Of a DNA stretch of 64,000 nt, positions 47,746 to 59,314 are shown piece after piece. The notes beneath the pieces were generated by a model that saw nothing but the letters and a program-made list of their open reading frames with translations, had not been told where the DNA came from and did not search any database. The translations under genes were made by a program, and so were the position numbers. Numbering within the stretch: position 1 is the stretch's first letter; each line of letters opens with the position of its first letter. Source of the stretch: Furcasterigmium furcatum (lineage: Eukaryota > Ascomycota > Sordariomycetes > Glomerellales > Plectosphaerellaceae); NCBI GenBank assembly GCA_001599815.1, contig BCIA01000007.1:1116001-1180000 (forward strand), given 5' to 3'.

Positions 47746-49805
47746 GATGAGGGCGATGTAAGGAAAATGCTCGATAATAATATGATTGAGCTGAACAGGT
47801 GAAAGCAGCAAACAAGAGGAGGGGTTGACGCGGGGTCGTTAGCCTGCGAGGCTCTGGGGGAGTGCAGCTGATGAGTATGCAGCTGTTTATTGACTTGACT
47901 GAAGAGCACGACGGGACAGGAAGAGGCGCTGAAAAGTCGTTATATGTTCAGAGACGATGCGAGGTGGTGGCGATTCTCCCCGTGGAGTTGTTCCAGCTCA
48001 AGTTCCAGTGTGGTCCCAGCCCGTTGCAGCAGACCCAGTTTTCCGGACTTGGAAACACCCGACCTGCAATGATGCTGCACGACAGTGGATGAGTCAGACG
48101 GCGAAGCTGCTTGGCGACTGTGTACTATCAGAATCGCGGGCAAATTCATCCTTGTTCTGTTAGTGGATTTGGACACCAGGAGTCATCGCTCCAGGTGGTC
48201 TATTCTGACTCATTTTGACTCTTACTCGGAGCATCAACAGACGGGGGATCGCAACTAAGACGGCAATCTCTCATAGCCCGAGTTCCGTTGCTGGTCCGGA
48301 GTGTGCAGGAGACTATGAGTGCTCCAATTCAAATATCTTCAGCTGCGAAGAGACGCAGCCGGCCGCCCGGTTCACCCTGACCTGACCGGGCCTTCACCGA
48401 ACCCACTTTACCCGGCGAGAACCCAACGGCGCTCACCGGTCAGAGCCGGCTGCTCCGGGTCCCTGGGTCAGCTGGACGCTCCCGGGCGGCTCGCGGCCCG
48501 TCCAAGCTCATGGGGGCAGCCTGCCATTTGGATCGCGAACCCATCCATATATTGGCCCGTCCCGCCCTGCCCTGAGTTCTCATCAGGCGGCGGAACGCGC
48601 GCACATGTCGCCCGAGGCGATACCATGGCACGGCGGCCCAGGGCAATCAACCTCGGACAGCAACCAGGCCAGGTGATCGGGGGGTCTGTCCAAGAATCGT
48701 CCCTCCGCGCCTCGCATCCGCTGGTCTTGGTCCCGACGGACGAATTCAGGGTCTGACACCAATGCCCCTTGGCGGACCGCCCAAGCACATGTCGACGTCG
48801 TTTGCCCGGGAGGCAGACAAAGTAGACAGACTGACAATGGGGGGAGCTTCCTCGGAGAATTTAGACCGAGAGACCACCCACCCCCCATGCAGGCCACCCA
48901 CAGGACAAGCAATCGATGCCCGACAATAGCGATGATGGCCCACCCTCGTGTGCATTCAGTAGAACAGGGCTCAGTGGGAGAGGTACGGACGCATCGCGAG
49001 GGGGTACACGCATGCCCGGCACGCAGTACATCGCAATGACGCAGCAGAGTACCCGGGAGGTGGCCCTCTCGATTCTCCGCGCTGGCGGGAAACGCACATG
49101 TGCAAACGGCCATGGCCTGTTTGCTGTCCGCGTGTTTACCTACATACATATGCGCGCCGCCCTGAGATAAACCCGATTTCCCATTGATATGCGCCTGGCA
49201 CCTCCGGTGACCGGGGATCACTCGGCCGGCTACGTCACCACGCGACGGGCGCCATGGCTGCCTGGATCTCACGTTGCGAGGGCATCAGGCCCGCGGGCAC
49301 ACGACAACATCGACGACAGACGGCCCAAAGACGGCATCCACGTCGTTGGGTAGGGACTCACACCCGCGGATCTCAGGGTCATGAGAGGCGTGTCAGCGAC
49401 GAAAGCCTCATGGACACGCTGCAGCGAAGGTGCGATGTAGGGCACCCCCCAACCCGGCGCGAGGGTGAAGGGGGGAAGAGTGAACGCCTGGGAGGGTACA
49501 CGATGTGCGCCACGCATGTGGTGGCTCTGGCCAGGCGATAGCCGGCCGACCGCCTGTTGTCTGAACTCGAAGAGTCGAACGTAGTAGCAGCCCAGCGCAG
49601 CCTGGCTGCCACGTTACCGAGGCGGTCAGCGCCTCGTGCCGGGCTCTCAGTGGCCCGGGGAAGGTGCCGGCGGCCGGCGACGGCGGGTGCGTGAGACTGC
49701 GGTCGTGTTCGATGTCGCCAGACTGCGGAACTGCACGATTAGGCGGTGACTCCCGAGCGGACAGCGGCGGCGCTGGTACGTGCATCTGATCTCGATGGTA
49801 CGTCA

Positions 49806-49822
49806 GTAGGTAGGTAGGTAGG
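49806..49822. repeat. (TAGG)n tandem tetranucleotide
   Basis: Four consecutive TAGG units (GTAGGTAGGTAGGTAGG). Such runs are common in fungal promoters. Confidence 0.85.
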
Positions 49823-50458
49823 AAACGGTCGGGATCCCGTCTTGATGAAGTCGCCACGGCCGTCAATCGTCACGGAGCAGAAGCAATGAGTGTCGAGCCG
49901 GGAGGCCAGCTGAGCAAGATGGAATCTGCATCCGGTAATATCACCGGCCTCGCCGTCAACGGGACGAGACGAGACGAGCAACCTCCCTCCGTGGGGGGAA
50001 GCGAAACGGGAAGCTGGCTCAGCCTCGGGAGGCCAGGACCAGCGCACGACGACTGGGCGGAGAGGGGGTGGCTCGTGAGAAGCGATAGTGGGCGAGGGGC
50101 TGCCAACACATCAGTCTTGCGTCCTGGTGACCACGGGGTGATATGCAGGTTTGGGCGGTGAAGGCGCCGCGGGAGTCGTGATGGAGGGTGGCCAGCGTCG
50201 ATGTGGTTGGGAGATCCGTCGACGTTTCGAGAGTCTTGTTGAGATCGTGCCACTGGAACTGCCCGAATCGTCGTTCCAGCGGTATCTCTGGTGGGTGGGG
50301 GGCCGTTATGGGGGGGCGGCCCCCAGTAAATACAGTTAGGGTCACCCACTGATGGCTGTCGGAGCCCCTGAAGCGTTGACCTAATTCTGGGACAGGCGGG
50401 AACTTGGTCAGCAGTGGAGGGAGGTAGCGCAGAAACTTGGAAGGTACCTCGTGAGAGG

Positions 50459-50506
50459 GAGAATAATCAGGGCAAAATAATAATTCGAATATTTTGTTTT
50501 ATTCTC
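50459..50506. repeat. Nested AT-rich inverted repeat
   Basis: Outer arms GAGAATAA (50459-50466) and TTATTCTC (50499-50506) are perfect 8-mers. Inner arms AAAATA (50474-50479) and TATTTT (50490-50495) flank a TTCGAA centre. Confidence 0.85.
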
Positions 50507-51503
50507 TCGGCCGGTAGATCTCGCTGTCGGAGCGTCCATGGAGTTGTTGTTCTTCGTTCCCCCCTCCCCTCCCGTCAAGAGCGCAATCGCATCATCGCCA
50601 GACGTGGGGGTTGGCCTTAATACTTTCATACTCTCAACGCTTCATCATTCTTACACGGCAGCATTGCTTCACTCCAAGCGATTGATAAACAGCAAGAATA
50701 ATAATTCAAAAAAGAGAAGAAATGATTAAATTCAGAATATTATCCCCAAGACATCCAGCCCCCCGCATCGGGACACCGTCAGGCAGACAGGGCAGTCCGC
50801 TCATGCGTCCAGCCCAGTTCGCTCTCCTCTTGGCCAACCATCCTGATCAGACGGACAGCACATGCGCCTGTGAGTCAGCTGAACAAGCGTCGCCTGCCCC
50901 GTTGACGCTATTCTCATACTTGAGCTGCATTCCCGGCGACTAATCGACTGTGACTGCTTGGCTCATCAGTGGCGAAGCCGTGGCGTTGCTTTTCCTGCCC
51001 GATGCTGCTCGTCCACTGGCACCGCTCGTTCCCTGGATTCCCTCTCAGCGATTCACCCGCTGGCTGCTGTGTATGTAACTTACATACCTACTTACGTACC
51101 AGGTCCGGCATGCATGTCGCTGCACGGCACTTGATCCCCGGCCTCGGCATGCGTCGCATTCGCACTCACCGTACCCAAGGCAGCCCCTCTCCCAGGCGGT
51201 CTGCGCATGTCCCTCTCCGCCCTGTTTACCCGGAACAGTTACAGTGACTGGCGGTGTCCAGGCGGGTATCCGGATGCCATAGGACGAAGCGCTGATCTTG
51301 GAAAAGCAGGTGAGCTGTTGATACGGGTTCCTACTTGCTGGCGCATATTGCGGTCTTCGAAACTCCAATCTCAGGGGGCGGGCGGAAGCGCCTGATGGTC
51401 ACGACTTACACGGCCTCTTCCAATGACGGCCAGGCACGCGCCGTTTTCCAAGAAAGAAACAAGAAATCGACAGAAATACATTTCCAGAGAAATAAAATAG
51501 ACA

Positions 51504-51528
51504 GAAAATAAATAATAATATTATTTTC
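51504..51528. repeat. AT-rich inverted repeat with GAAAATAA / TTATTTTC arms
   Basis: Perfect 8-bp arms with a 9-nt loop ATAATAATA. Same arm sequence as the element at 37390-37420. Confidence 0.85.
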
Positions 51529-53140
51529 CGCCCTGGCTTTCCCCGTATCCATCCCCCATGGGGGGCGTCGCGATACAAACTCCGAATATCATCGGAATCC
51601 ATCTCCTTGATGTACCTTATTTCAGATTACTCGCAAACTCAAAAAGAAGAATCACAATACCACCCTCCTTGCCGCTCCCTAAGTAATCCATCCGACTTCC
51701 CTGATCCCGGAGGCCTGGTCGGTTCCCCCTCCATCGCCCCCCTTGGCTCAGACATTGCTCCCCATGCCCCTGGCGCCGGGTGCCCCTCCGCGCTCGCCCG
51801 GGAGACAATCTGACGACATACACCCTTCCACCTGACCTCCTCCCTCACCACTCCCCGGCTCCCATGAACACGTCCAAGATCTCGACTTGGCGCGCCCATC
51901 GAAGTCACCGATCCTGACTCTGATGAGGTGGCAGCCAGGGCTGCCAGGTGCCAGGATTAAGCTTGTCGCCCAAGACACCTCTCCAACGGCCCGAGACAGC
52001 CCCGCGAGCCAAAAATGCCTGGATGTAGCACGCCGGCAGGCAGTTGGCAGGAAGGCTGCTCTGGAATTCTTCTCCAGCCCGGCGTGAAGGAGGCACCACC
52101 AGGAACGCCCCGCGACGATCTCACCGAAACCCATGAGCCGTCCCCCATCGAGATGAAGAGCCTCCTGACCGATGATGTCAAGGCCTATCACGATTCCCTC
52201 GCATATGGACGCTGCCACGATCGATCTATCCCCGTGAGAAGCTGCATGTACCCCCCTGAGAGAAATTGCTTTTCTCGTCGCAAAGCACCCAACGTCACGC
52301 CAGCCGCCGCACATGCTGGCACAGCTCCAGACTCCATCGCCAAGTTCATTTCTTCTCCGGACGCCCAGCCCGGGGAAGCCGGGGGTGAAGGTCCCGGCGA
52401 GCCGCGCCCACGACACGGGCCGTCCGTTAGTTCTACAGCGTTCAAGTTGTTTCTTTTCCCCAGCTCGGCGCAGGGGGTTGACGATGGGCGACCACTCGTT
52501 TCCCGACCAGCCGCCCCGGACGAGACGGAACGGCGCGCCTGCCCATGCGTGATGCTGCATCCGGTAATCGCCTTGAAGCCGTGCTGAAAATGATGTATCA
52601 GCCTTGCTTTGCGCTCCTCGGTCTGGCTACTCGTGGCGTCCGGAAAAGGGGGTACCCGAGAACGCTCAATATACTCCAGGGCTCGGTATAGATGTGATAT
52701 GTCCGTTGCCCCATCGGTAATGTTGTAGGAGCAGTAAGAAAAGAAGCGGGATTGGGTACGTACCTTGAGTCCATGAGATTGTGAGGTGGTCGACAAGGTA
52801 GTTGTGCACCAGTTCCGTGCGTTACACTGGAGTCGATCATCTTCAAGGGCATCCGAGGCAATGTCAGCTAGGAGAGCAGCAGCTCGATGGTATTCGGCAT
52901 CCCGGCAAGACACACCGTGAGGTTGACAATGTAGTTCAACCACCGTCCTCGTCGTCTACGCCGAGAAAGACAAGCACGTCAGATAGAGACACCTCCACGA
53001 AAACAAACAACACTGTGATAACACTTTTACCAAAGCTACAAGAACTGGGGGTATACTGTACCAGGAATCATCCATGCAACTTTCCACATCGGCCTCGGTC
53101 TTCATGTTCCCTCTCCACATTTCGTCACTCAACCATCTGA

Positions 53141-54319
53141 TCAGATGGCTTCCCAACCCTCCCCCAGATCTTCGCTGCAGTCAGAGGGATCGACTACCAC
53201 ATAGGGGTCCTCTTCCTCCTCAACAAGGACCGCGTCATCAAACATGCCCTCGGCGTGGCTGTCCGGTTGCTCCTGGGCTGGCTTGTCCGCTTTCTCCTGG
53301 GCTGGTTTGTCCACTTTCTCCTGGGCCGTCTCCTTCATAGCGGCCTCCCTTCGCTGGGTATCGGTCTCTTCGTATCGTGGGGAAAATATTAATACCCATT
53401 CCAGAAATGCTGCCTCGTTGGCGACGGGGTCGCGGGATGTCCACGTGGCCGGAAACCAAGGCGCAAACTGCTTCATCATCCGCAGCCGGAACAGTTCGAT
53501 CCGTTGCTGGACTGTTCCGTGGACGCTGGCGAGGGGCGGCGGGTTTCGAATGGAGGCCTTGGAGAACCCGAGAGCCACAACTCGCAGGTCCTCTACACCA
53601 CCCTGCTTACTCTTGTTGTCCATCCGCCTCACCATGAGTTTGTCGATGGAGAGTTCGCCGCCCTGGGTCACCCCGGCACACTGGAGTCTCGCCATAGTAG
53701 CCACTGCCATCTCCATGATGTGGAGGCGAACCGCTTCCCGCCGAAGCGAGATGATGTAAGACTGTAGAGGACTCTTGGATGAGAACACCATTTTTCCTCG
53801 CACGATGTGGCCGACGGTCTCGCCCTGTATGTCCTCCAGAAGAAGCACCTGAACTGTCCTAACCGTTTTTGTATCCGGATTGAAAACGGACGCGTTCCAT
53901 GCGCCGTAGAAAGATGGCACGTTTTTACCGAGGAGCGACTGCGGTTGATCATTGGATTGTAGCATGCGGTAGGCCTTTACCTCGTGAGAATAATCCGATG
54001 TTGCCCGGACAGCAGAGGGTGCCTTGTAGAAAAAGGGGTCGAATATCTTTGACACGACCGTGCGGGGCAGTGAGTCCCCAGGTTGGCCAGGAGCACCAAA
54101 CATGCCGACGGGTGCAGTAATGAAGTCGCAGCTGAAGACTTGCGCCGTCGACTGACGGACTACTTCCGCCGAGTCCGGGTTGATCGTGTGCGCATATGGT
54201 CGTCGACAAATGACTACCGCTCGGCCAGGGGAAGGGGAGGGTCCGCACGGCGGGCGATCCTGGAAGGTCTCATCAAACGTGAGCTCGATGGCTTTCTTGA
54301 GATATATGTCGTGGGCCAT
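53141..54319 (-). CDS. Fungal protein-kinase-like protein, probably a pseudokinase
   Basis: A 392-aa intronless frame related to the fungal kinase-like/aminoglycoside-phosphotransferase-like fold. Visible landmarks: TVVSKIFDPFFY with the lobe Lys at K91, YSHEVKAYRML as the helix-C Glu region (about 112-120), VPSFYGAW (134-141) and the hinge-like VQVLLLEDIQGETV (157-169). Where relatives carry HGDxxPRN, this protein has QGGELSIDK (219-227). Where relatives carry IDF, it has LGF (250-252). Both catalytic Asp positions therefore appear lost. The C-terminal tail carries short repeats (KPAQEKADKPAQE, about 335-350) and ends in an acidic stretch. Binding or scaffold function is inference. Start ATG at 54319 is the first in frame. 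Confidence 0.8.
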   Translation of the reverse strand: MAHDIYLKKAIELTFDETFQDRPPCGPSPSPGRAVVICRRPYAHTINPDSAEVVRQSTAQVFSCDFITAPVGMFGAPGQPGDSLPRTVVSKIFDPFFYKAPSAVRATSDYSHEVKAYRMLQSNDQPQSLLGKNVPSFYGAWNASVFNPDTKTVRTVQVLLLEDIQGETVGHIVRGKMVFSSKSPLQSYIISLRREAVRLHIMEMAVATMARLQCAGVTQGGELSIDKLMVRRMDNKSKQGGVEDLRVVALGFSKASIRNPPPLASVHGTVQQRIELFRLRMMKQFAPWFPATWTSRDPVANEAAFLEWVLIFSPRYEETDTQRREAAMKETAQEKVDKPAQEKADKPAQEQPDSHAEGMFDDAVLVEEEEDPYVVVDPSDCSEDLGEGWEAI

Positions 54320-54667
54320 TGTGTCGGAAAAGGATTATGGGGTACCTCGGGCGACGCAGATGGAAGCTGGCAGGCAGAGGGTGAAGAAGAGAAAAGTGAA
54401 GAGGGATGGACAGGAGGGAGAGGCAGGCCTCACAAATTTATCACGTTCAAGCGGGTTAAGGAGGCTTCTGTGCCATGATACAAGCCCAAAAGTCTAACGT
54501 TGCCCACCATGCAAGCCATCAGCTAATCCAGCCTGAGTCACCCGATGAGAGTTCTGAAGAAAAAAAGCTTGAAAGGCCACGGATAAGAAGACGAAGACAT
54601 AAGGTATCCGTCTTGAGAGCGCCTCTCAATTCTAAGCGCCAGATGGGCTTATCCAGGAACCCCATGA
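54320..54667. other. Intergenic between lsb5 and the kinase-like gene
   Basis: About 350 bp between two genes transcribed the same way; it carries the lsb5 3' end and the promoter of the kinase-like gene. Nothing else is seen. Confidence 0.5.
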
Positions 54668-56127
54668 CTACCACCGAGGCTGACCCTTCTCGATCGCCGG
54701 CGTCTCAACAACATTCTTGTCCGAGAATGGGTCGTCATCGTCTTCCTCCTCCTCGTCCGGGGGCGGCTGTACAGGGGGCCTGGGCGGCCTATGAGGCCCT
54801 GCGCCAGTAGGTGATGTCGACGAGGGCTTCGAGCCGGGCCGAGGGGGCTGTTGGGGAGGGCTGATGCTCAGACCGGAGACATCAGGTGGGCCAGCCTTGG
54901 CTTTCTCCGTTGCCACTGTGGCACGCACGTCAGTACCTGGTAGGATCTCAGGGCGGGGGGACGTACTTCGATAAAGATGTTGTTGCTCGGCAAGCTCGTC
55001 GTCAGAGTCCGAATCCGCTGCGATCGAGCGGTCCAGCTGCTCAAAGGTCATTAAGGCCATGACGAGTTCATCGTTAGCATGGAGGAGGCTGCCGAGCCAC
55101 TGCTCCGACTCGATATGGTGAATCTGGACGTGTCAGTGAGAATACGACCCCGCCGGGTGGAACGCTGGATAACTAACATATCGCAGGATCTTTCTCCTCA
55201 GCTTCTTGCAGGCCTCGAACTGCTGGACGGCGTTGGCGTTGTCGGAGATCTGCTCCATTTCACGGTTGATGCTCTGCAGGGCATTGTTGAGGTTTGTGCT
55301 TGCAATCGAGGCCTCAGCAATGTCGCTCTTCATTTTCTCCTTCTCGGCTTCGAGGCTGAACTTCTTCTTGCCCTTCTTGTCCTTGGTCTTGGTCTTGTCC
55401 TTGGAAGACGAGCCAAAGAACGAGGTGCCTGCAGACGTGGAAGAAGACCGGCCGTGGGAGGCGCCCTTGGAAGACTCGCCCGGCCGCGTACGGGCCTCTT
55501 GCTGAGGGGACTCATCCTCGTCGTCACCGAAGGGGTTCTCGGTCTCTCGCACGGCCTTGGACCTTTCCTGGGTCACAGCTTGCTTCCGCTTGGGCATTTC
55601 CTAGCTGGGGTCAGAATGTTTTCCTTTCAGGCCACGCTCGTAGCCATCGGGTGCTTACAGAGTGGAGTTTGGAGAGCCGCTCCAAACCCGGCGTCTTGCT
55701 GTACTCGGTCCAGCCGGCGAAGAGGGCGCGGCACTTCTTCTTGACCTCGGGAGCGGCCATGTCCGAAGTACCGCAGACACGGAGCCGCTCCAGAAGGGGC
55801 TCGTCGATGAAGGTACGCTGGAAACGGGACCCGGCGTTGGAGATGAGGCCGTCCAGGATGGTCAAGGCACGCAGCTGGCGGTGAGCGTTGCCATATTTGA
55901 GCTTTTTGCGGAGAGCACGCGCAGCCTCTGAAGGGCCGGTGACCTGGAGTTTGATGACCTCGATGAGGTCAACCAGGCCACTCAGGTCATCCTCCTCATA
56001 GGACTCGCTCGTGAGGAGCTCGATCTGGGTGGTGACAGCCGAGTACGGCTTCTTCTGGAGGGGAGTTAGCACGCGCCCGGCCCTTCCCGCGCCCGAAGAG
56101 TCGACCTGCCTGAGAAAACATGGACAT
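54668..56127 (-). CDS. LSB5: Lsb5-like VHS/GAT endocytic adaptor
   Basis: Lsb5 binds ubiquitin and the actin regulator Las17 and works in endocytic and endosomal sorting. Five exons (56127-56110, 56054-55659, 55600-55178, 55123-54967, 54915-54668) give 413 aa. Introns are 55, 58, 54 and 51 nt. The first uses a GC-AG pair. The VHS domain spans about residues 8-138 (KKPYSAVTTQ, LSGLVDLIEVIKLQ, RQLRALTILDGLISNAG). An NPF motif at 160-162 (ENPFGDDED) suits EH-domain binding. A Lys-rich linker leads to a GAT-like helical segment (about 195-320) including IHHIESEQWLGSLLHANDEL. The C terminus is Pro-rich, then acidic with DPF. Exon joins restore family motifs (MFSQ+KKPYSAVT, ILRY+IHHIE, HLYR+MATEK). 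A second ATG at 56121 is equally possible as start. Confidence 0.9.
56055..56109 (-). other. GC-AG intron 1 of lsb5
   Basis: Donor CAG|GCAGGT and acceptor CTCCAG with branch GCTAAC close upstream. The nearby GT dinucleotides do not restore the reading frame, whereas the GC donor joins MFSQ to KKPYSAVT in frame and matches the family N terminus. Confidence 0.75.
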
Positions 56128-56820
56128 GGCGGCGTTGTTGCGAGGTGGTCGATGCCCCTCAGGTGGATGTCGGGAGTCGCGATAAGGGCAGTTGGGGAAG
56201 CCGGGTGGCGTTGTGACAGCTGCAGGGCCTAAGAGCCTCTCGGTAGAGTCTTGAAATACACCGTCAGGCGGAGAAATGCCGATCTGACTGGGAGGCAAGG
56301 AGGGAGCTCCGGCTTGTGACAAGTTTCGGGTTTGAATCACAGATCTGAATGTCCAAGAGGGAGGGAGGCCGCACATGGTGGGGCAAACAGCTCAGCTTGG
56401 CTCGTGGTACGCGGGCGCGGGGTCCTTCCATGTTCCCTGTCGTGTTCCGTGTCGCAACTCGCGACACCCGCCTCGGGGTGACGTAACCGCAGTGGCTGGA
56501 GCTGCCACATGCGGCTTGCACCTGCCCCAGCTTCAACATCGCGACATTTTCTTTCGGCCCCTATCCAGATCATACACCTCGAAATTCAAACTCCCATTCC
56601 AAGTTCAAATGTGCCTATATGATCGAAGTTATTGTCTGCCGCAAGGCATGTCTCGTGGGGACCACAGCCTCAAGTCCCATGGTGCCTGCATCGTTCCTAC
56701 CCAAGTGCCGAACTGAACGAGCTCCACTGTCTTGAGGAAGGAAGCAGCGACACTACTTCCGTAGGTACCTGCCTTACTTCACGTTCGGCACCACGGAGTT
56801 CCATTGCGAGCTGAAGAGGC
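56128..56820. promoter_or_regulatory. Divergent intergenic region between lsb5 and the 56.8-kb gene
   Basis: About 700 bp between head-to-head starts, so it should hold both promoters. A 126-codon frame overlapping lsb5 exon 1 in its own frame (back to 56376) has no family support and looks like readable leader. Confidence 0.5.
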
Positions 56821-58718
56821 ATGAGCATCCTGGCTCTTTTCCAGATCCGAAAGTCTGGAAATAGCCTCCACCTTCCATCTTCACAACAACAAAGCCACCT
56901 CAAGGAGCGGTACTGGTCTTCGCTGGCAGAGGATCTGGACACATCACGCAACAAGTTCCTTGACATTTTCACACAAAGGTCGAACAGATACCTTCCATAT
57001 ACAGCCACTTACCTACTGGGCCCGAAAATCTTCATCTTTCACGAAGAAGAACGTCAGTCTCTCGTCGTTGAGGCTCTCGGCGATCCCAATCATTACCATG
57101 CCCAGGTAGGTAGGCCGATGGACTCGAACGCCGCAGGTGCTGATTTTTGGGAAGTCTCAAGCATGATAGCTCTATAAAAGGCACTTCCCAGAGGAGCGAA
57201 TGTCCTCCCAGGGACCCCTCCACGAAGAGCCAGAAGCGTCACTTCAGTCCGAGCGTCGAGGATGAACCTCTACCCAAGAGACTTGCCACGCCCACACATG
57301 ACTCGGCAGAAACCTCTATGAGAAGCAATTGCAGACTTCAGTACTCCATCACAAAGCCTGGGGTCATGCTCGACTCACCTCCTAGCCCCTCCCTCGTTCT
57401 TGACCAACCGCTATCAAAGCAGAATCCCCTTGGCCACGCCGTGTTGGCTCCAAGTGCACAAACACCCGTCACTGCTTCGGATGGAACGGAATGGCACTTC
57501 TTCGGAAGATGTCCCGACGAGACGAAGCTGGGAGGACTGGCACTTGGATTTGGCATGACGGAACCTGGCGCCCATCCGTCCTCGATTGGCCCGCCCTCTC
57601 CTCCGCTTCCTCCATTCCCATCGGCTTCGATCGGCGTGATCCCAGAGACACAATGGCCCGGTTTGGAGAAAACGGATGAAAACCTCTTCAGTTTTGACTG
57701 GATGGACATGGTGGATCTGCCTGCTTCGGCCCCGAGCACTGAAGAGCAGCCACTGGGAGTCCCATTGCTCCCCGGTCATGGTCTGCACACAGCAGAGGGG
57801 ACCACAGAACCAGAAAACAGGAAAGAAACCGCGCCCTCTTCTCCTCCTACTCTCCAAGACGCCGAAGAGTATCTTCTTGGCGACCTCGATGATGCTGACA
57901 TGGCCGGTCTGCTGGACGACATCTCAGAGCCCTCGCACCAAGCTCCACCCGCCAGCGTCATCCATGACCTCGATGTCGACGTCGACTCCAGAGACGGGAC
58001 GCATTTCGACCGCAACCTACAGCACTCGCCTCCTGCCACAAGTGCTACCAAGGGCCTTGAGACTTCGCACGAGCATATGGACCTACTCGACGAAGACGTC
58101 GACTGGGATGCCGTGATGTCCATTGCTGACAGTTCCAGCAACATGGCCTTGACAAGCCAGAGCAAAGCAAACGTCGAACAAACTGCCTGCCCCGCTGTCC
58201 AAGATCATAGCATCTCGCCTCCTGCCCCCTTCGTACGACCACCACTCCCTCCCGGAGTCCACGACCGCCCGGTCATCGCTGGCATGTCCTCTCGTATGGT
58301 GACCCGCGTCTGCTTCCGCATCGGCGAACTCCTCAACCTCAACGTCAAATGCCAGCACTCCGGGCAACAAGCAACCTTTGAACTGTTTGCACGAGTCAAC
58401 TACTCCAGCCGCGAGAACCTAACCAAGACCCAGCACTTCCAGTTCAAGGACCTCTTCACAGACCGCCAGCCATACCCGAAAGGGACGTGGACAGGCTGGA
58501 GGCCAAACTCGGCGGAGGACCGCCGGGCACAAGCATTTCTGGGGGGCACGGACAAGACCTGCCGGGTCATATGCCGGACGAAGAAGCACACCCAGGCGGC
58601 GCCGATTGGCTGGGTCCTCGACATCCTGTCCATTAGAGAGACGACGTGGGATGAAATGCTCTGGGTCCGGAGGGTCATGGCGAGGGATGACCCGGAGAGC
58701 CAGACAACGGAGGGATGA
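56821..58718 (+). CDS. Conserved fungal protein of unknown function
   Basis: Not a recognised named family. The long exon (57192-58718) is clearly coding. It has a basic cluster (SQKRHFSPSVEDEPLPKRL) that could be a nuclear signal, a long Pro/Ser/Asp-rich disordered middle, and a C-terminal folded domain starting MSSRMVTRVCFRIGELLN, with ATFELFARVNYSS, FQFKDLFTDRQPYPKGTW, GWVLDIL and TTWDEMLWVRRV, which resembles a conserved domain in many ascomycete proteins. This exon has no early ATG (first at 57318). A 95-codon exon from ATG 56821 to 57105 joins it in phase through an 86-nt intron (CAG|GTAGGT ... TTCCCAG), giving 603 aa. The first exon is less certain than the second. Nuclear role is inference. 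Confidence 0.65.
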
Positions 58719-59314
58719 TCTGGAGATGCATCTGGCTGAGCCGGCCGGGGATATGTTGTATTTTGCTGGGACTGTCGGCTTCCATACCACAAGGACCGGG
58801 AACATGGGATGGACATGGACACTCTGGACGAACGTATCTGTTGTCTCAAATACAAGAGGAAGTACAGTCACATCAAGTCACAGCGCACCATGATCTTTTT
58901 TTGAAATTTCATTTCATAACTGACGGGGTCTTGTACTTCTACACGCGGAAGAAAAGGGGAGGAGGGGTATGGGTTTCCTCCCCCTTCCGATGCTGCTATA
59001 GCCCTCTTTCCCTGGTGCTTGCGCCGATTAAACCCGCCCATGAAAAGAAGAGGCGGCCCGGAAGCAGAAACAAAAGCAAGAAAGGACTGCGCGGCGGCAG
59101 CAGCCGAAGCCGGGGTGAGCGGCCTGGTCGTGCTGGCACGCGCGCGCGGGGCAAAAAGGCCCTGGTGTTGGGCCCTGTTGCCGATGCATATGGGATGTGT
59201 TGGGTGTGTTTACAGACGAACCCCCCTTTCGAGTGTTTGTTTTTTCTTCTCCTGTCCCTTGTATGAACCGATGCAATCAAACTCCGTGATGTGTAACCCG
59301 AACGAGCGAGCCGT
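58719..59314. other. Convergent 3' intergenic region
   Basis: About 600 bp between two genes that converge, holding both 3' ends. The minus-strand half is the BiP 3' UTR region. No gene is supported. Confidence 0.5.

Larger units (their letters stand above)
47746..53140. other. Gene desert 3 (about 5.4 kb), no supportable gene
   Basis: Upstream of the CHY gene and downstream of the kinase-like gene. No recognised coding domain. It holds a (TAGG)n run at 49806-49822, two AT-rich inverted repeats at 50459-50506 and 51504-51528, and an AT-rich patch at 50690-50750. A minus-strand open frame at 52188-52943 begins with GTG after a stop and has no recognisable content. The segment next to 47746 should carry the CHY promoter. 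Confidence 0.55.

Noticed and set aside
47746..47811. N-terminal extension of the CHY protein
   Set aside because: The frame is open further upstream but starts at TTG; the first ATG is at 47745.
52188..52943. 251-codon open frame on the minus strand just downstream of the kinase-like gene
   Set aside because: Starts at GTG right after a stop with no ATG near its beginning. A GTACGT inside it would act as a splice donor. No recognised family.
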